DNA of 64,000 bases from Fodinicurvata halophila (GCF_042651425.1 NZ_JBHSCW010000003.1:62001-126000); one strand, 5' to 3'. Positions 1 through 8,990 are shown, counted from the stretch's first letter. Translations and numbers: made by a program. The notes: a model not told the origin generated them from the letters alone.

Positions 1-1995
1 AAGGTTATGGCCGTTCAGGTCGGCGGTGATCTGTGGCGTCGCAAAAGGTCCGCTCAAGCTGCCCGAGAGAGCAAAGCTTCCAGCCAGTGACGTTCCCAGG
101 CCATCTTCCAAGGGGGTCAGGGAGGGAAGGTCAAGGTTGTAGTCGGCCTCGAGGGTTTCCGCCTGCAGGTCGGCGGCACCTTCGATGCCAGCGGACAGGC
201 CTTGGCCGACCAGCATGAGCTTGCCGCTTACGCGCTCTTCCTCTGCGGGTTTGCGGAGCTCCCCGGCCAGGCGAACTTCCTGGCCCAGAAGGCCGTCGGC
301 AAGGGGCACGCCGCTTGCGAAGTCGGAAAGATCCAGCTGCAGGTCAGCCTCCAACGGCTCGCCAGGTCGCTGCCGTGCGGTCAGCCGTCCCGTCACGTCC
401 CCTTGCACCTGCTGTCCGCCAAGCAGGGCGGAGAAGTCGGCCAGTTGGGGGTGGGAGAGACTGATTTCCAGGTCCGAGCGTTCGCTCGCCAGATCCATAC
501 CGCCCTGGCCCGTTAGCTGGAAGCGCCCGAAGGTCCCCTGCAATTCGTCCAGGATGAAGGCCCGGGCCTGGGGAGCCAGGGAACCCGCCGCCGTGAACTG
601 CGCCTGTCGTGCCAGTGTCCGGCCGAGTTCCTGGGAGGTGTAGTCAAAGTCTTGCGCCTCCAGGTCCAGCGAGAAACCGACCTGAGTGTCGGGATCGGCG
701 AGGGGGCGGTCCGGGGCAAGCTGCAGCGAGAGCTGGCTGTTGCCAATCGTGGCTTGCGGGGTCGAAAGGTTCGAGACGTCGGCATCCAGGGTTGCCTGCG
801 GGGTGCTCACCGTACCGTCCACTGTCAGGCGAGCAGTCACACCGCCGAAACGGGCGGCTCCCATGAACGGGGCAAAGGCTTCCGGATCGCGGCTTTCCAA
901 TCGCGCCTGGGCGGAGACAGTCTGGCCGTCCCCTTCGAGCGAGCCGTTGAAGGTCAGCCTGGCAGCGGGGGCCTCCAGGACGCCGTTGCGCAGCGTCAGT
1001 GCGCCGTCCTGCTGGCGCAGGAGGCTGAGCGAGAGCGCCATGTCGGGGCTTGCCAGATGGCGCAGGTCTTCCGGCAGAAGAGCGGCGATGCGGGCGGTGC
1101 TGTCCAGATCGATGCGCAACGGATCCAGGCCGACCACTGCCATTCTGGCCTCCAGTTGCGTATCCTTTCCGGCGTTGGCCGTCAGGTGACCGCTCCAGGC
1201 CTCGATCGGGCCCTCGCCATCGAGAGCAAGGCTGACTGCAGGATAGCCCTCGATCTGCAGGGCACGCGCGATCAGGCCGCCTTGCGGCTCTTCGGCTTCC
1301 ACCTGCGCTGTCAGATGCCTGCTTTCGGGACGGTAGAGGAGGTCGGCCCGGACGACGCCGCGGGTTCCGTCGATGCGTTCGACCCTGAGCTTGCTTTGCA
1401 GGCTTCCACCGCGCTCGGCATGAGCATCGCCTTCCACGGTCAGGACGGCTGCCGTGCCGACCACCGCTTCACCGAGCCGGATCTCCTCGGCAGCAAGCCG
1501 CTCGAGATTAATGGACAGGGGCAGTTCAGGGACTTCCAGCCTGATTTCCTCGGGGGGTACCGCGGTTTCTTCCTCGGGCGCCGCCGTGCCCGAAGGCGGC
1601 AGGCGATCCAATTCCAGCGTGCCGAGCTCGATCAGGTCTATCTGCAGGCGCCGCTCGAGAAGCTTGAGCGGTTGCCAGCGCACTTCGGCGCGATCCAGTG
1701 AGAACCAGGTTCCCTCCGAATCGCGAATGCTGAGCTCGTGCAGCTGCAGGCGGTGGGGCAAGGGTCCTTCCAACGCGCCAATGGAGATTTCCATGCGTCC
1801 CGGGTCCGAGGCGAGCTGTTCGATCGTATCGGCCAGAAAACGCTGGCCGCTCTCCGTCTGCAGGCCAAGCAGCGCGGCTCCGAAAAGCAGCACAGGCGCC
1901 AGAACGACCGTCGCCACTGCGGCCAGGAACAGGCGCAGCCAGAAACGGCCACCTCGTCTCCGTGTCGGGGAGGTACCTGTGTCCGCGTGGCTCAT
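1..1995 (-). CDS. tamB: Translocation and assembly module protein TamB, C-terminus cut by window edge
   Basis: TamB is an inner-membrane-anchored periplasm-spanning protein that works with TamA (and is now linked to lipid transport) in outer-membrane biogenesis. The start ATG is at 1993-1995, two bases beyond the tamA stop, and the frame stays open to base 1, giving 665 codons. After a short basic N-terminus (TRRRGGRFWLRLF) there is one membrane segment at about residues 18-40. The rest is a repetitive, beta-strand-like sequence rich in phrases such as LEGPLPHRLQLHELSIRD and LDGEGPIEAWSG, typical of the DUF490/AsmA-like family. Family members are usually over 1,000 residues, so roughly half lies outside the window. 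The adjacent tamA makes the assignment strong. The conserved C-terminal DUF490 domain is not in view. Confidence 0.9.
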   Translation of the reverse strand, partial: MSHADTGTSPTRRRGGRFWLRLFLAAVATVVLAPVLLFGAALLGLQTESGQRFLADTIEQLASDPGRMEISIGALEGPLPHRLQLHELSIRDSEGTWFSLDRAEVRWQPLKLLERRLQIDLIELGTLELDRLPPSGTAAPEEETAVPPEEIRLEVPELPLSINLERLAAEEIRLGEAVVGTAAVLTVEGDAHAERGGSLQSKLRVERIDGTRGVVRADLLYRPESRHLTAQVEAEEPQGGLIARALQIEGYPAVSLALDGEGPIEAWSGHLTANAGKDTQLEARMAVVGLDPLRIDLDSTARIAALLPEDLRHLASPDMALSLSLLRQQDGALTLRNGVLEAPAARLTFNGSLEGDGQTVSAQARLESRDPEAFAPFMGAARFGGVTARLTVDGTVSTPQATLDADVSNLSTPQATIGNSQLSLQLAPDRPLADPDTQVGFSLDLEAQDFDYTSQELGRTLARQAQFTAAGSLAPQARAFILDELQGTFGRFQLTGQGGMDLASERSDLEISLSHPQLADFSALLGGQQVQGDVTGRLTARQRPGEPLEADLQLDLSDFASGVPLADGLLGQEVRLAGELRKPAEEERVSGKLMLVGQGLSAGIEGAADLQAETLEADYNLDLPSLTPLEDGLGTSLAGSFALSGSLSGPFATPQITADLNGHNL

Positions 1996-1997
1996 AT

Positions 1998-3920
1998 TCA
2001 GAAGGATTGCCCGATTGAGATATAGAACTGAAAGGGATCATCGACCTCGGGTCGACGGTTGAGAGGCACGGCAACATCCAGGCGCAACGGACCGATGCTG
2101 GTGTAATAGCGCAGGCCCAGGCCGGCCGCCCACTGCAGGTTGTCCACCGTGGGCCAGGAGGTGTCATAGACCTGTCCGGCGTCAATGAAGGGCACGACCC
2201 CAATCGAGTCCGTGACCTTGAAGCGTGCTTCCAGACTCATCTCGAAGAGCGCGCGGCCGCCGACAGGATCGTCGTCATCGTCCAAGGGTCCAATTCCCTG
2301 ATATGGGTAGCCGCGGACCGATCCGCCACCGCCGGCATAGAAGCGTTCGTTGGCGGGGACATCGCCGCGCGAGGAACCGATGATGCTGCCTATGCGCACC
2401 CGTCCGGCCAGCACCAGCCGGTCCTCGTCCATAACCGAGAGATAGCTGGAAGCCGAAGCATCGTTGATGATGTACTGCGTTCTGTCACCGTAGAGACTGA
2501 TCAGGGGCGTCATCGAGTAGCTGAAGCGCAGGCCTTCCGTGGGGTTCAGCGGATCGTCCCGATTGTCGAAGACCGCTCTTCCGGTGACGCCGGCCAGGAA
2601 GAAGCGCCGTTCCTCTTCGTTCTCCTCGACCTGGGTCAGGGCCAGACGCGGGCCGAAGCGAGCGGTCCAGTGTTCGCCGAATGGGCGCTCCAAACCCAGG
2701 AACTGATCGAAGGTCAATTCGTCGTAGGCATCGCTCTTCTCGCGCCGGAACTCGTTCTCGAACAGCAGGGTCTGCTCGCGCTGCAGGAAGTTCGGCTTGC
2801 GGAAATTCCCCTGCATCTGCTGGCGGGAGCGTGACACCGAGGCCTCCAGGTGCAGCTTCTCGTTTTCGCCAAAGAGGTTGCGGTGTTCCCAGAAGGCATC
2901 GGCGCCCGGTCCCTCGTCGGTCGCATAGTTGACGCCGACGCCTATGGAGCGAGGTGGCGCCTCGATGACTTCGGCAGAGACGGGGGCCTCTTCTCCACCA
3001 TCGGCGGTGCTTTCCGGCTCCTCGCTGCCGTCCTGAGCGTCGGTTTCTTCGGGATCCTCCTGCGGGCGCTCGACGATCACGGAGGAAAAGAGGCCGGTTC
3101 CGGCCAGTTCCTGGCGAACACGCTCGACCTCACGTGAATCGTAGGTGGCGCCTTCCGGCCAGTTGACGAGTTCGCGGATGTAATTCTCGCGGACATCCTC
3201 GAGGCCGCTCAGTTGCAGCCGGCCGAACCGCATGCGCGGACCCGTTTGCACAGTGATTTCAGCACGCAAGGTCTCATTCTCGGGATCGGCCAGATAGCGC
3301 ACGTTCTCGAGTGTTGCTTCGGGATAGCCATGTCGCGACAAGCTGCGCGTTATGCGCGTTTCCGCCTGGTTCAGGGGGGCGGCACGTGCCGGCTGGCCGA
3401 TTTCCAGGCCCAGGTCACTGGCATTGCGCGGGACATTGTCGCCCTCGGGCACCGTTGGATGATAGGTCAGATTGTATTCCGACAGCGTGAACTGTTGGCC
3501 CGTCTCAATCTCGATGCTCACCTGGATCGGTTGCGCATCCTCGGCCACCGAGGTTTCGACCGTGCCGTTGTAATATCCTTCGGCGCGCAGGATGCGCCGG
3601 AAGCGGGCGACGTCATCCTCCATGCGCCGGCGCAGTGCAGCCGGCGTTGCCGGTTGGCGTTCGCTCTGGGTCAGGAGTGATGAGCTTTCCTCGATGAGGC
3701 TGCGCAGGTTGTCGCTGAGATCGCCCTCGATGTCCGTTGTGTAATCGACGCCCTGGATCGTACTTTCGCGGGGCGGGGGAACGCCGCTGTCGCTTTCGCC
3801 GGACCAGATTTCCTCAAGAATCGAGCACCCGCCGACGGAAAGACCGAAGGAGAACACTAGACACAATCGTATAATGGTTGGTGTTCCGGGCACGTAGCGC
3901 CGGGCGGCGGGTGCAGTCAA
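1998..3920 (-). CDS. tamA: Omp85-family outer membrane protein TamA
   Basis: A 640-residue Omp85 protein: periplasmic POTRA domains (about residues 95-330) followed by a 16-strand-type barrel (about 340-640) ending in Phe, the usual C-terminal barrel signal (QFYISIGQSF). TamA pairs with TamB, whose gene follows after two bases. The N-terminus has a hydrophobic stretch ending in VGGC at residues 29-32, which reads as a lipoprotein signal; that is unusual for this family. The last POTRA is followed by an acidic linker (PEETDAQDGSEEPESTADGG). The start ATG overlaps the stop of the upstream sulfatase-like gene (ATGA), so the two are translationally coupled. It could be labelled BamA-like, but size, POTRA number and the tamB neighbour favour TamA. 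Confidence 0.92.
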   Translation of the reverse strand: MTAPAARRYVPGTPTIIRLCLVFSFGLSVGGCSILEEIWSGESDSGVPPPRESTIQGVDYTTDIEGDLSDNLRSLIEESSSLLTQSERQPATPAALRRRMEDDVARFRRILRAEGYYNGTVETSVAEDAQPIQVSIEIETGQQFTLSEYNLTYHPTVPEGDNVPRNASDLGLEIGQPARAAPLNQAETRITRSLSRHGYPEATLENVRYLADPENETLRAEITVQTGPRMRFGRLQLSGLEDVRENYIRELVNWPEGATYDSREVERVRQELAGTGLFSSVIVERPQEDPEETDAQDGSEEPESTADGGEEAPVSAEVIEAPPRSIGVGVNYATDEGPGADAFWEHRNLFGENEKLHLEASVSRSRQQMQGNFRKPNFLQREQTLLFENEFRREKSDAYDELTFDQFLGLERPFGEHWTARFGPRLALTQVEENEEERRFFLAGVTGRAVFDNRDDPLNPTEGLRFSYSMTPLISLYGDRTQYIINDASASSYLSVMDEDRLVLAGRVRIGSIIGSSRGDVPANERFYAGGGGSVRGYPYQGIGPLDDDDDPVGGRALFEMSLEARFKVTDSIGVVPFIDAGQVYDTSWPTVDNLQWAAGLGLRYYTSIGPLRLDVAVPLNRRPEVDDPFQFYISIGQSF

Positions 3921-5602
3921 TTCACGCTCACTGTTTCTGCGAGTTTATCCCTGTAGTTCTGAATAAAAAAATCGCGAAAGTCATGCATCCTGAAAAGTGT
4001 CGAGGACTCTTGCGGTATGGTGCCCTTTGTGAATCCGGCCTCCCGAAACGGGCGTAGCAAATCCGTGTCCGTTGCGAAGAGATGCACGGGGACTTCGCGC
4101 GGGGCGTCCTGTCCGGAGACGATGGCTCCGGCTTCGTGGTCGCCCAGAACGACCATGAGCAGCGGATCCTCCTCCACGGGGACATTGCGGATGTAACTGC
4201 CCAGGGTCTCCAGCACGTATTCTATGGACAGGCCGTAGTGCTTGCGGACGCGTTCGGGGTGCTGCCAGAGTTCGGCCGGGCTTTCGCCACTGTCGGCCCA
4301 ACGGGAAAAGACAGCACCGTCCCCGATGCTCTGCCAGTCCTCGAGCACCGGCGCGATGGGAGTCCAGGGGGCATGACTGCTGATCAGGCCCAGCATTGCA
4401 AAGAATGGGGTGTCCTTGCTGCGGATTTCCCGTTCGAAATAGGACAGGGTGTACTGATCCGGCATGGTAACCCAGTTGTAGGCTTCTCCGGCGTAGTTCA
4501 TGTCCCCGGCGAAAACATGCCGATCGAATCCCATGAAACCAGCTTCCGGCCAGGCCCGTGTGATGGCCGGCATCACCAGATGGCTTTCCCGGCCAGTCTC
4601 GGAAAAGGCCTGGGCCAGCGTGCGGCGTTTACTCTCGCTGAGCAGCTGGTACTTGATCTGATTGTCAATCCAGAGGCCACTGAGGAAACTGGCGTGAGAC
4701 AGCCAGGATTGTCCTCCGATCGTGGGTGCTTTGGCCCATCCCGACAGGCTGTGCAGCTTCTTTTCTCGTGCCGCCTGATGCAGTTTCTCAAGCGCGGGTT
4801 TCGTATGCGAGGCATAGCGCGGATCCTCGAGGGCCTGACGGCCATAGGATTCCACGAAAACCACCATCACGCTGGCTTCCCCGAGCGCGGTGAAGCTGTC
4901 TTCCGGAAAGGCCCGGGAGAAGGGGTCGCGTTCCAGGGCGGCCTCGAAGGCCGGACGTTCGCGCACCACGGAGGCCATGCGCTCGACCTGCCCCGTGAAA
5001 CTCTGGGTCAGATGCGCCGAGATCGGCAGCTTCGCCCTCTGTGCGTCCGGCAGGTAGCCGGCGGCAAGAACCAGCCCGAAGATCGCCAGCGCGGTGCGGG
5101 GCGCACTGATGACCTCCAGGTTTCGCAGTGCCCGGGCGCAGCCAAGGAGCAGAAGCAGCAAGACCAGCCCCAGGGCCAGGAACAGAAGGCCGGAGAGCAG
5201 GGGGCCGACCGCACCCTGCAGCAACTCAATCCCGGCCGGCAGGAGATTGATGTCGAGCAGCAGGTTCAGCGGGCGCCCGAGGAACACGCGCATCGCCTGG
5301 TCCAGGAACTGGACCAGGCCGCCAGCGAAGAGCAGAAGCGCCAAGGGCCAGCGCAGGTACCGGCTGACCTGCATGGGCAGCAGGGCATAGCCGGCTACGA
5401 TCACGACAACTTCCAGCGGCAGGCGAAAGCTCCACCAGCTCCACCCGTGAAGCAGGCCAGGAAGGCTGAAGAACAGCCAGAAGAATATTACAGCGAGGAG
5501 GAAGGTCAGGAGGGCATGTCTGCCTTCCGCCTGAGGAGGTTCTGGTCCTGATGCGTTGCCTAGGCTAGGCTTTTGCACGAGCTTCGTTTCCTTCCACAGC
5601 AT
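3917..5602 (-). CDS. Membrane-anchored sulfatase / phosphoglycerol-transferase-like enzyme
   Basis: A 561-residue protein with about five N-terminal membrane segments (about 30-52, 62-78, 85-103, 135-155, 168-183) and a periplasmic alkaline-phosphatase-superfamily domain. Sequence marks are VFVESYG (about 248-254), a PTIGGQSW segment where the nucleophile Thr/Ser is expected, and GDHEAG near 475 for metal binding. Related enzymes (LTA synthase, OpgB, EptA types) move phosphoglycerol or phosphoethanolamine, or hydrolyse sulfate or phosphate esters; the substrate here is unknown. The ATG at 5602 was chosen because a longer reading to 5773 would run across the divergent gene that starts at 5615. 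It overlaps tamA by four bases, so it probably modifies an envelope component in step with TamAB. Confidence 0.85.
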   Translation of the reverse strand: MLWKETKLVQKPSLGNASGPEPPQAEGRHALLTFLLAVIFFWLFFSLPGLLHGWSWWSFRLPLEVVVIVAGYALLPMQVSRYLRWPLALLLFAGGLVQFLDQAMRVFLGRPLNLLLDINLLPAGIELLQGAVGPLLSGLLFLALGLVLLLLLLGCARALRNLEVISAPRTALAIFGLVLAAGYLPDAQRAKLPISAHLTQSFTGQVERMASVVRERPAFEAALERDPFSRAFPEDSFTALGEASVMVVFVESYGRQALEDPRYASHTKPALEKLHQAAREKKLHSLSGWAKAPTIGGQSWLSHASFLSGLWIDNQIKYQLLSESKRRTLAQAFSETGRESHLVMPAITRAWPEAGFMGFDRHVFAGDMNYAGEAYNWVTMPDQYTLSYFEREIRSKDTPFFAMLGLISSHAPWTPIAPVLEDWQSIGDGAVFSRWADSGESPAELWQHPERVRKHYGLSIEYVLETLGSYIRNVPVEEDPLLMVVLGDHEAGAIVSGQDAPREVPVHLFATDTDLLRPFREAGFTKGTIPQESSTLFRMHDFRDFFIQNYRDKLAETVSVN

Positions 5603-5614
5603 CCGGGTTACATC

Positions 5615-6601
5615 ATGCAGCCTTCCACGGCCACTGCCTATTGGATTGTCGCTCCGCGCCGCGGCGAGCTGCGCGAGGCGGCCCTGCCGGCTCCCGGTGC
5701 CGGCGAGGTACTTGTCGAGACGCTTTACGGCGCAATCAGCAGGGGCACGGAAAGCCTGGTCTTCAACAACCAAGTTCCGGAAAGCCAGTATGAACTCATG
5801 GCCGCTCCCTTCCAGGAGGGCTCATTCCCTTATCCAGTGAAATATGGCTATATTTCGGTTGGTAAAGTCCGGGAAGGTCCGCCCGCGCTGCACGGGCGTT
5901 GCGTTTTCTGCCTCCATCCCCATCAGACAAGCTATGTGGTTCCCGCCGAGAGCGTCGTGCCGCTGCCCGGCGGACTGCCGCCCGAACGTGCGGTGCTTGG
6001 GGCAAACATGGAAACCGCGCTCAATGCCTTGTGGGATGCCTCTCCCTGTATTGGCGACAGGATTGCCGTTTTCGGGGCGGGTACGGTCGGCTTCCTGGTG
6101 GCCTGGCTGGCTTCGGCCATTCCCGGAACCGAGGTGACACTGGTCGATCCGGACAGCAGCAAGAGGGCCTTTGCGGAGCGTCTCGGCCTGGTCATGAAGA
6201 CGCCCGAGGATGCCCCTGCCGAGTGCGATATCGTGGTCCATGCCAGCGGTGTGCCCGCAGGGCTCGCCATGGCATTGGCCTCGGCGGGGTACGAGGCAAC
6301 GGTGCTGGAGATGAGCTGGTTCGGGGATCGGGAGGTCCCTCTACCCCTCGGGGAGGCCTTCCATTCCCGACGCATCACTCTACGTTCTTCTCAGGTAGGC
6401 GGTATCTCGCCCGCCCGGCGTGCCCGCAAGGATCACCGAAGGCGCATGGAAATTGCCCTGGATCTCCTGCGTGCAGAGGCGCTGGATTGCCTGATCACGG
6501 GTGAAAGCGCCTTTCGCGACCTGCCCGAGGTGATGCAGCGTCTTGCGGACAGTGGCCAGGGAGTGCTGTGCCATCGCTTGCGCTATGAGTGTGACCGTTA
6601 A
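5615..6601 (+). CDS. MDR-family (zinc-type alcohol dehydrogenase-like) oxidoreductase, BchC-like
   Basis: A 328-residue medium-chain dehydrogenase/reductase. The nucleotide-binding fold is clear at about 148-165 (VFGAGTVGFLVAWLA), followed by an acidic strand end (VTLVDPD) that favours NAD(H). The N-terminal catalytic domain has ISRGTE and KYGYISVG in place of the GHE zinc motif, so the usual catalytic-zinc ligands are not evident. This pattern resembles the BchC/threonine-dehydrogenase-like subgroup. ATG 5615 is preferred over upstream alternatives because the fold begins right after it. It is the first gene of a tightly packed run with the PTPS-like, glycosyltransferase, methyltransferase and flippase-like genes. 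Its substrate is probably the product of that set; the reaction is unknown. Confidence 0.85.
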   Translation: MQPSTATAYWIVAPRRGELREAALPAPGAGEVLVETLYGAISRGTESLVFNNQVPESQYELMAAPFQEGSFPYPVKYGYISVGKVREGPPALHGRCVFCLHPHQTSYVVPAESVVPLPGGLPPERAVLGANMETALNALWDASPCIGDRIAVFGAGTVGFLVAWLASAIPGTEVTLVDPDSSKRAFAERLGLVMKTPEDAPAECDIVVHASGVPAGLAMALASAGYEATVLEMSWFGDREVPLPLGEAFHSRRITLRSSQVGGISPARRARKDHRRRMEIALDLLRAEALDCLITGESAFRDLPEVMQRLADSGQGVLCHRLRYECDR

Positions 6602-6619
6602 GAGGATATGAGGACGCCC

Positions 6620-7033
6620 ATGTACAGTCTGACCGTGCGCGACCACTTCATGATTGCCCACAGCTTTGCCGGCGAGGTCTTCGGGCCGGCCCGGAATCTG
6701 CATGGAGCAACCTATGTGGTGGACGCCGAGTTCCGCAGGCCAGAGCTCGACAGCGACGGTCTGGTCATCGATATCGGTTTGGCGAGCGAAACCCTGAAAC
6801 ACATCCTCGGCACCCTGGGCTACCGCAACCTGGACGAGGAAGAGGTCTTTCAGGGCTGTAACACCACGACGGAATTCCTGGCCGGCGAAATCCATCGACG
6901 CCTGTCGGCAGCCATCGAGGAAGAGCGTCTGGGAGAGAAAGCCCGAGACCTGCACAGCCTCAAGGTCACGCTTCACGAATCTCATGTCGCCTGGGCCGCC
7001 TACGAAGGGCCTGTAGCAGCAGGCCGCCGTTGA
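6620..7033 (+). CDS. Divergent 6-pyruvoyl-tetrahydropterin synthase / QueD-like protein
   Basis: A 137-residue protein with the T-fold of PTPS/6-carboxytetrahydropterin synthase. His14 (MIAHSF) and His28 (LHGATY) match two of the three zinc ligands. The third His of the HGH motif is Ala30, and no Cys precedes it where the catalytic Cys normally lies (GPARNLHG). The NTTTEFLAGEI stretch matches the conserved substrate-pocket PTxEN region, and HESHVAWAAYEG holds the pterin-anchoring Glu. ATG 6620 has GAGGA at 6610-6614; an ATG at 6608 has no suitably spaced site. It is probably a pterin-binding enzyme with altered chemistry rather than a queuosine-pathway QueD: no queC, queE or queF is nearby. 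Confidence 0.85.
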   Translation: MYSLTVRDHFMIAHSFAGEVFGPARNLHGATYVVDAEFRRPELDSDGLVIDIGLASETLKHILGTLGYRNLDEEEVFQGCNTTTEFLAGEIHRRLSAAIEEERLGEKARDLHSLKVTLHESHVAWAAYEGPVAAGRR

Positions 7034-7053
7034 CCTGGTCTGCGAGTCCAATC

Positions 7054-8118
7054 ATGCGGGATATCCGATTTGTGATCCCCGGCGATCCCGCGACCAAAAC
7101 CGGCGGGTATCTCTATGACAGCCGCCTTATGGCGGGTCTGGAGACGCGTGGCTTCTCCATCGGCCTGGTGAGGCTTTCGGAGCTTTTTCCCTTTCCCGAT
7201 GCCAGGGCCCTCGAGCAAGCGGAGGCAGCCATTGCGGAGTTGCCCTCCGGCCTGCCTGTCGTGGCCGATGGCCTGGCCCTCGGGGCCATGCCCGCGGCAC
7301 TGGTCCACAGGCTGTCCCGGGACCGGATGCTGATTGCGTTGGTCCACCACCCCCTGGCGGCCGAAACGGGTCTGGGCAAGGCGTCGCGAGCGCATCTGTA
7401 CGAAACGGAACGCCAAGCCCTGGATATTGCCGATCGCGTGGTGGTGACGGGCCCGGCAACGGCACGGCTGCTCATGCACGACTATGGCATTCCCGGCGCA
7501 CGGATCGAGACCATTCTGCCCGGCACCGACCCGGCCCCTTTGGCAGAGGGAGGCGAAGGTGTCTGCAACCTGCTGTGCGTGGCCACCCTGACACCGCGCA
7601 AGAACCAGATGCAGCTTCTCGATGCCCTGGCAGCCATCGAGACAGCATCCCCCTGGCGCCTGATGCTCGCCGGATCCGATCAGCGCGACAAGGCCTACGC
7701 CGCACGGGTGCGCTCCGCTGTCGGGGAACTGGGGTTGGAAGAGCATGTGCGGATGTTGGGCGAGGTCGACCAGGACAGTCTGGAAAGGCTGTATCATAAG
7801 GCGGATGCTTTCGTCGTGCCCTCGTTTCTGGAGGGCTATGGCATGGTGTTCGCGGAGGCCCTGGCCCGCGGGCTGCCGATCGTCGCTCCGCGCAGTGCGG
7901 CGATTGTCGAGACACTGCCGGAGGACTGCGGCCTGTTTGTGTCGCCGGGCGATTTCGCGGATCTGAAGAGGGCGCTGGAAACGCTCCTGAACGCGGCCGA
8001 GGATCGGGGGCGCCTTCAGGCAGGAGCACGAAAGGCGCGGGACGACCTGCCGCGTTGGGAAACAGCTGTGGAGCGTTTTTCCGAGCTGCTTGCGGGCAGG
8101 GAGGTGCAGAAGGCATGA
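7054..8118 (+). CDS. Glycosyltransferase family 4
   Basis: A 354-residue GT-B fold retaining glycosyltransferase. The N-terminal domain opens with IRFVIPGDPATKTGGYLYD, a glycine-rich acceptor-side loop. The C-terminal domain starts at about 175 (NLLCVATLTPRKNQ) and carries the E-x7-E nucleotide-sugar motif EGYGMVFAE near residue 270, followed by GLPIVAPRSAAIVE. It is cytoplasmic or peripheral, with no membrane segment. ATG 7054 is chosen over a TTG at 7030 because the Rossmann strand begins immediately after it. Its stop overlaps the next start (ATGA). In this cluster it may glycosylate the pterin-like product or a lipid carrier; donor and acceptor cannot be read from the sequence. Confidence 0.9.
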   Translation: MRDIRFVIPGDPATKTGGYLYDSRLMAGLETRGFSIGLVRLSELFPFPDARALEQAEAAIAELPSGLPVVADGLALGAMPAALVHRLSRDRMLIALVHHPLAAETGLGKASRAHLYETERQALDIADRVVVTGPATARLLMHDYGIPGARIETILPGTDPAPLAEGGEGVCNLLCVATLTPRKNQMQLLDALAAIETASPWRLMLAGSDQRDKAYAARVRSAVGELGLEEHVRMLGEVDQDSLERLYHKADAFVVPSFLEGYGMVFAEALARGLPIVAPRSAAIVETLPEDCGLFVSPGDFADLKRALETLLNAAEDRGRLQAGARKARDDLPRWETAVERFSELLAGREVQKA

Positions 8119-8990
8119 GCGGGAGATTTGCCGCCGAATGGCTTATGCTGCGGGAAGCAGCCGATCTTGCCGCGCGCAACAACAGTCTGCAGGCAAGGCT
8201 CGCGGGGCTTCTGCCAGGCAGGAGAACGGCCGGCATAAGCGTGCTCGACCTTGGGGCGGGGACAGGAGCCAATCTGCGCGCCCTGGCGCCTGCGCTGGGG
8301 CCGGGACAGCATTGGTCCCTGTTGGATCATGATGCCGAACTCCTCGAGTATGCCCTCTCCAGCCTCATGCAGTGGGGCCGCGATGCCGGCTATACGGTTC
8401 ATGAAGGGGGCGAGGATTTGCGCTTGGAAAGCGCCGGTTGGGATGCCCGGATAACCCTCCGGCAATGCGACCTTTCCGGTGAGGAACTGGACGCATTGCC
8501 GGTCCCTGGACTGGTTACGGCATCGGCCCTGCTGGACCTGGTGTCGGCGGACTGGCTGAAGCGCCTTGCATACGCCTTGCCCGGGGCAGTCCTCTACTTC
8601 CCCCTGAATTACGACGGCGTCATGGAGTTTGCCCCCGCTCTGGATCTTGATGCGGAGATTCGTGCGCTTTTCAATCGTCACCAGAAGGGGGACAAGGGGT
8701 TCGGAGCGGCCCTCGGGGGCGATGCGCCGCGAGAGGCGGAAGAGATCCTGAATATGGCGGGATTCCTCTGCGAGAGTGCAGCGAGCCCCTGGCAACTGGG
8801 GCCCCGTGATGTCCCGCTGCAACGGGAGTTGATCGGCGGTATCGCTGCAGCGGCCGGGGAGTTGGGTGGAGACAGGGACGTCGTGGAAACCTGGTGCAGC
8901 CAACGCATGACTTTCATCGAGCAGAGTCAAAGCACGGCCTGGATCGGTCATTGGGATATCCTGGCCGTACCGGCGGAGGACGCACCGTGA
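8115..8990 (+). CDS. Class I SAM-dependent methyltransferase
   Basis: A 291-residue Rossmann-type methyltransferase. Motif I is VLDLGAGTGANL at about residues 44-55, motif II is the acidic end WSLLDHD, and a motif IV-like TASALLDLVS lies near 140. The rest is helical, with no membrane segment. The ATG overlaps the stop of the glycosyltransferase gene and its own stop overlaps the next start (GTGA), so it is translationally coupled on both sides. The substrate is unknown. Its place between a glycosyltransferase and a flippase-like protein suggests tailoring of a small conjugate rather than DNA, RNA or protein methylation. Confidence 0.87.
   Translation: MSGRFAAEWLMLREAADLAARNNSLQARLAGLLPGRRTAGISVLDLGAGTGANLRALAPALGPGQHWSLLDHDAELLEYALSSLMQWGRDAGYTVHEGGEDLRLESAGWDARITLRQCDLSGEELDALPVPGLVTASALLDLVSADWLKRLAYALPGAVLYFPLNYDGVMEFAPALDLDAEIRALFNRHQKGDKGFGAALGGDAPREAEEILNMAGFLCESAASPWQLGPRDVPLQRELIGGIAAAAGELGGDRDVVETWCSQRMTFIEQSQSTAWIGHWDILAVPAEDAP

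Noticed and set aside
1526..2203. Minus-strand 225-codon frame over the tamA/tamB junction
   Set aside because: It overlaps both real genes in another frame and gives Arg/Pro/Ala-rich text; the tamB frame starting at 1995 is clearly coding.
6608..6620. ATG at 6608 as start of the PTPS-like gene
   Set aside because: AGAGGA is only one or two bases before it; the ATG at 6620 has GAGGA with normal spacing.
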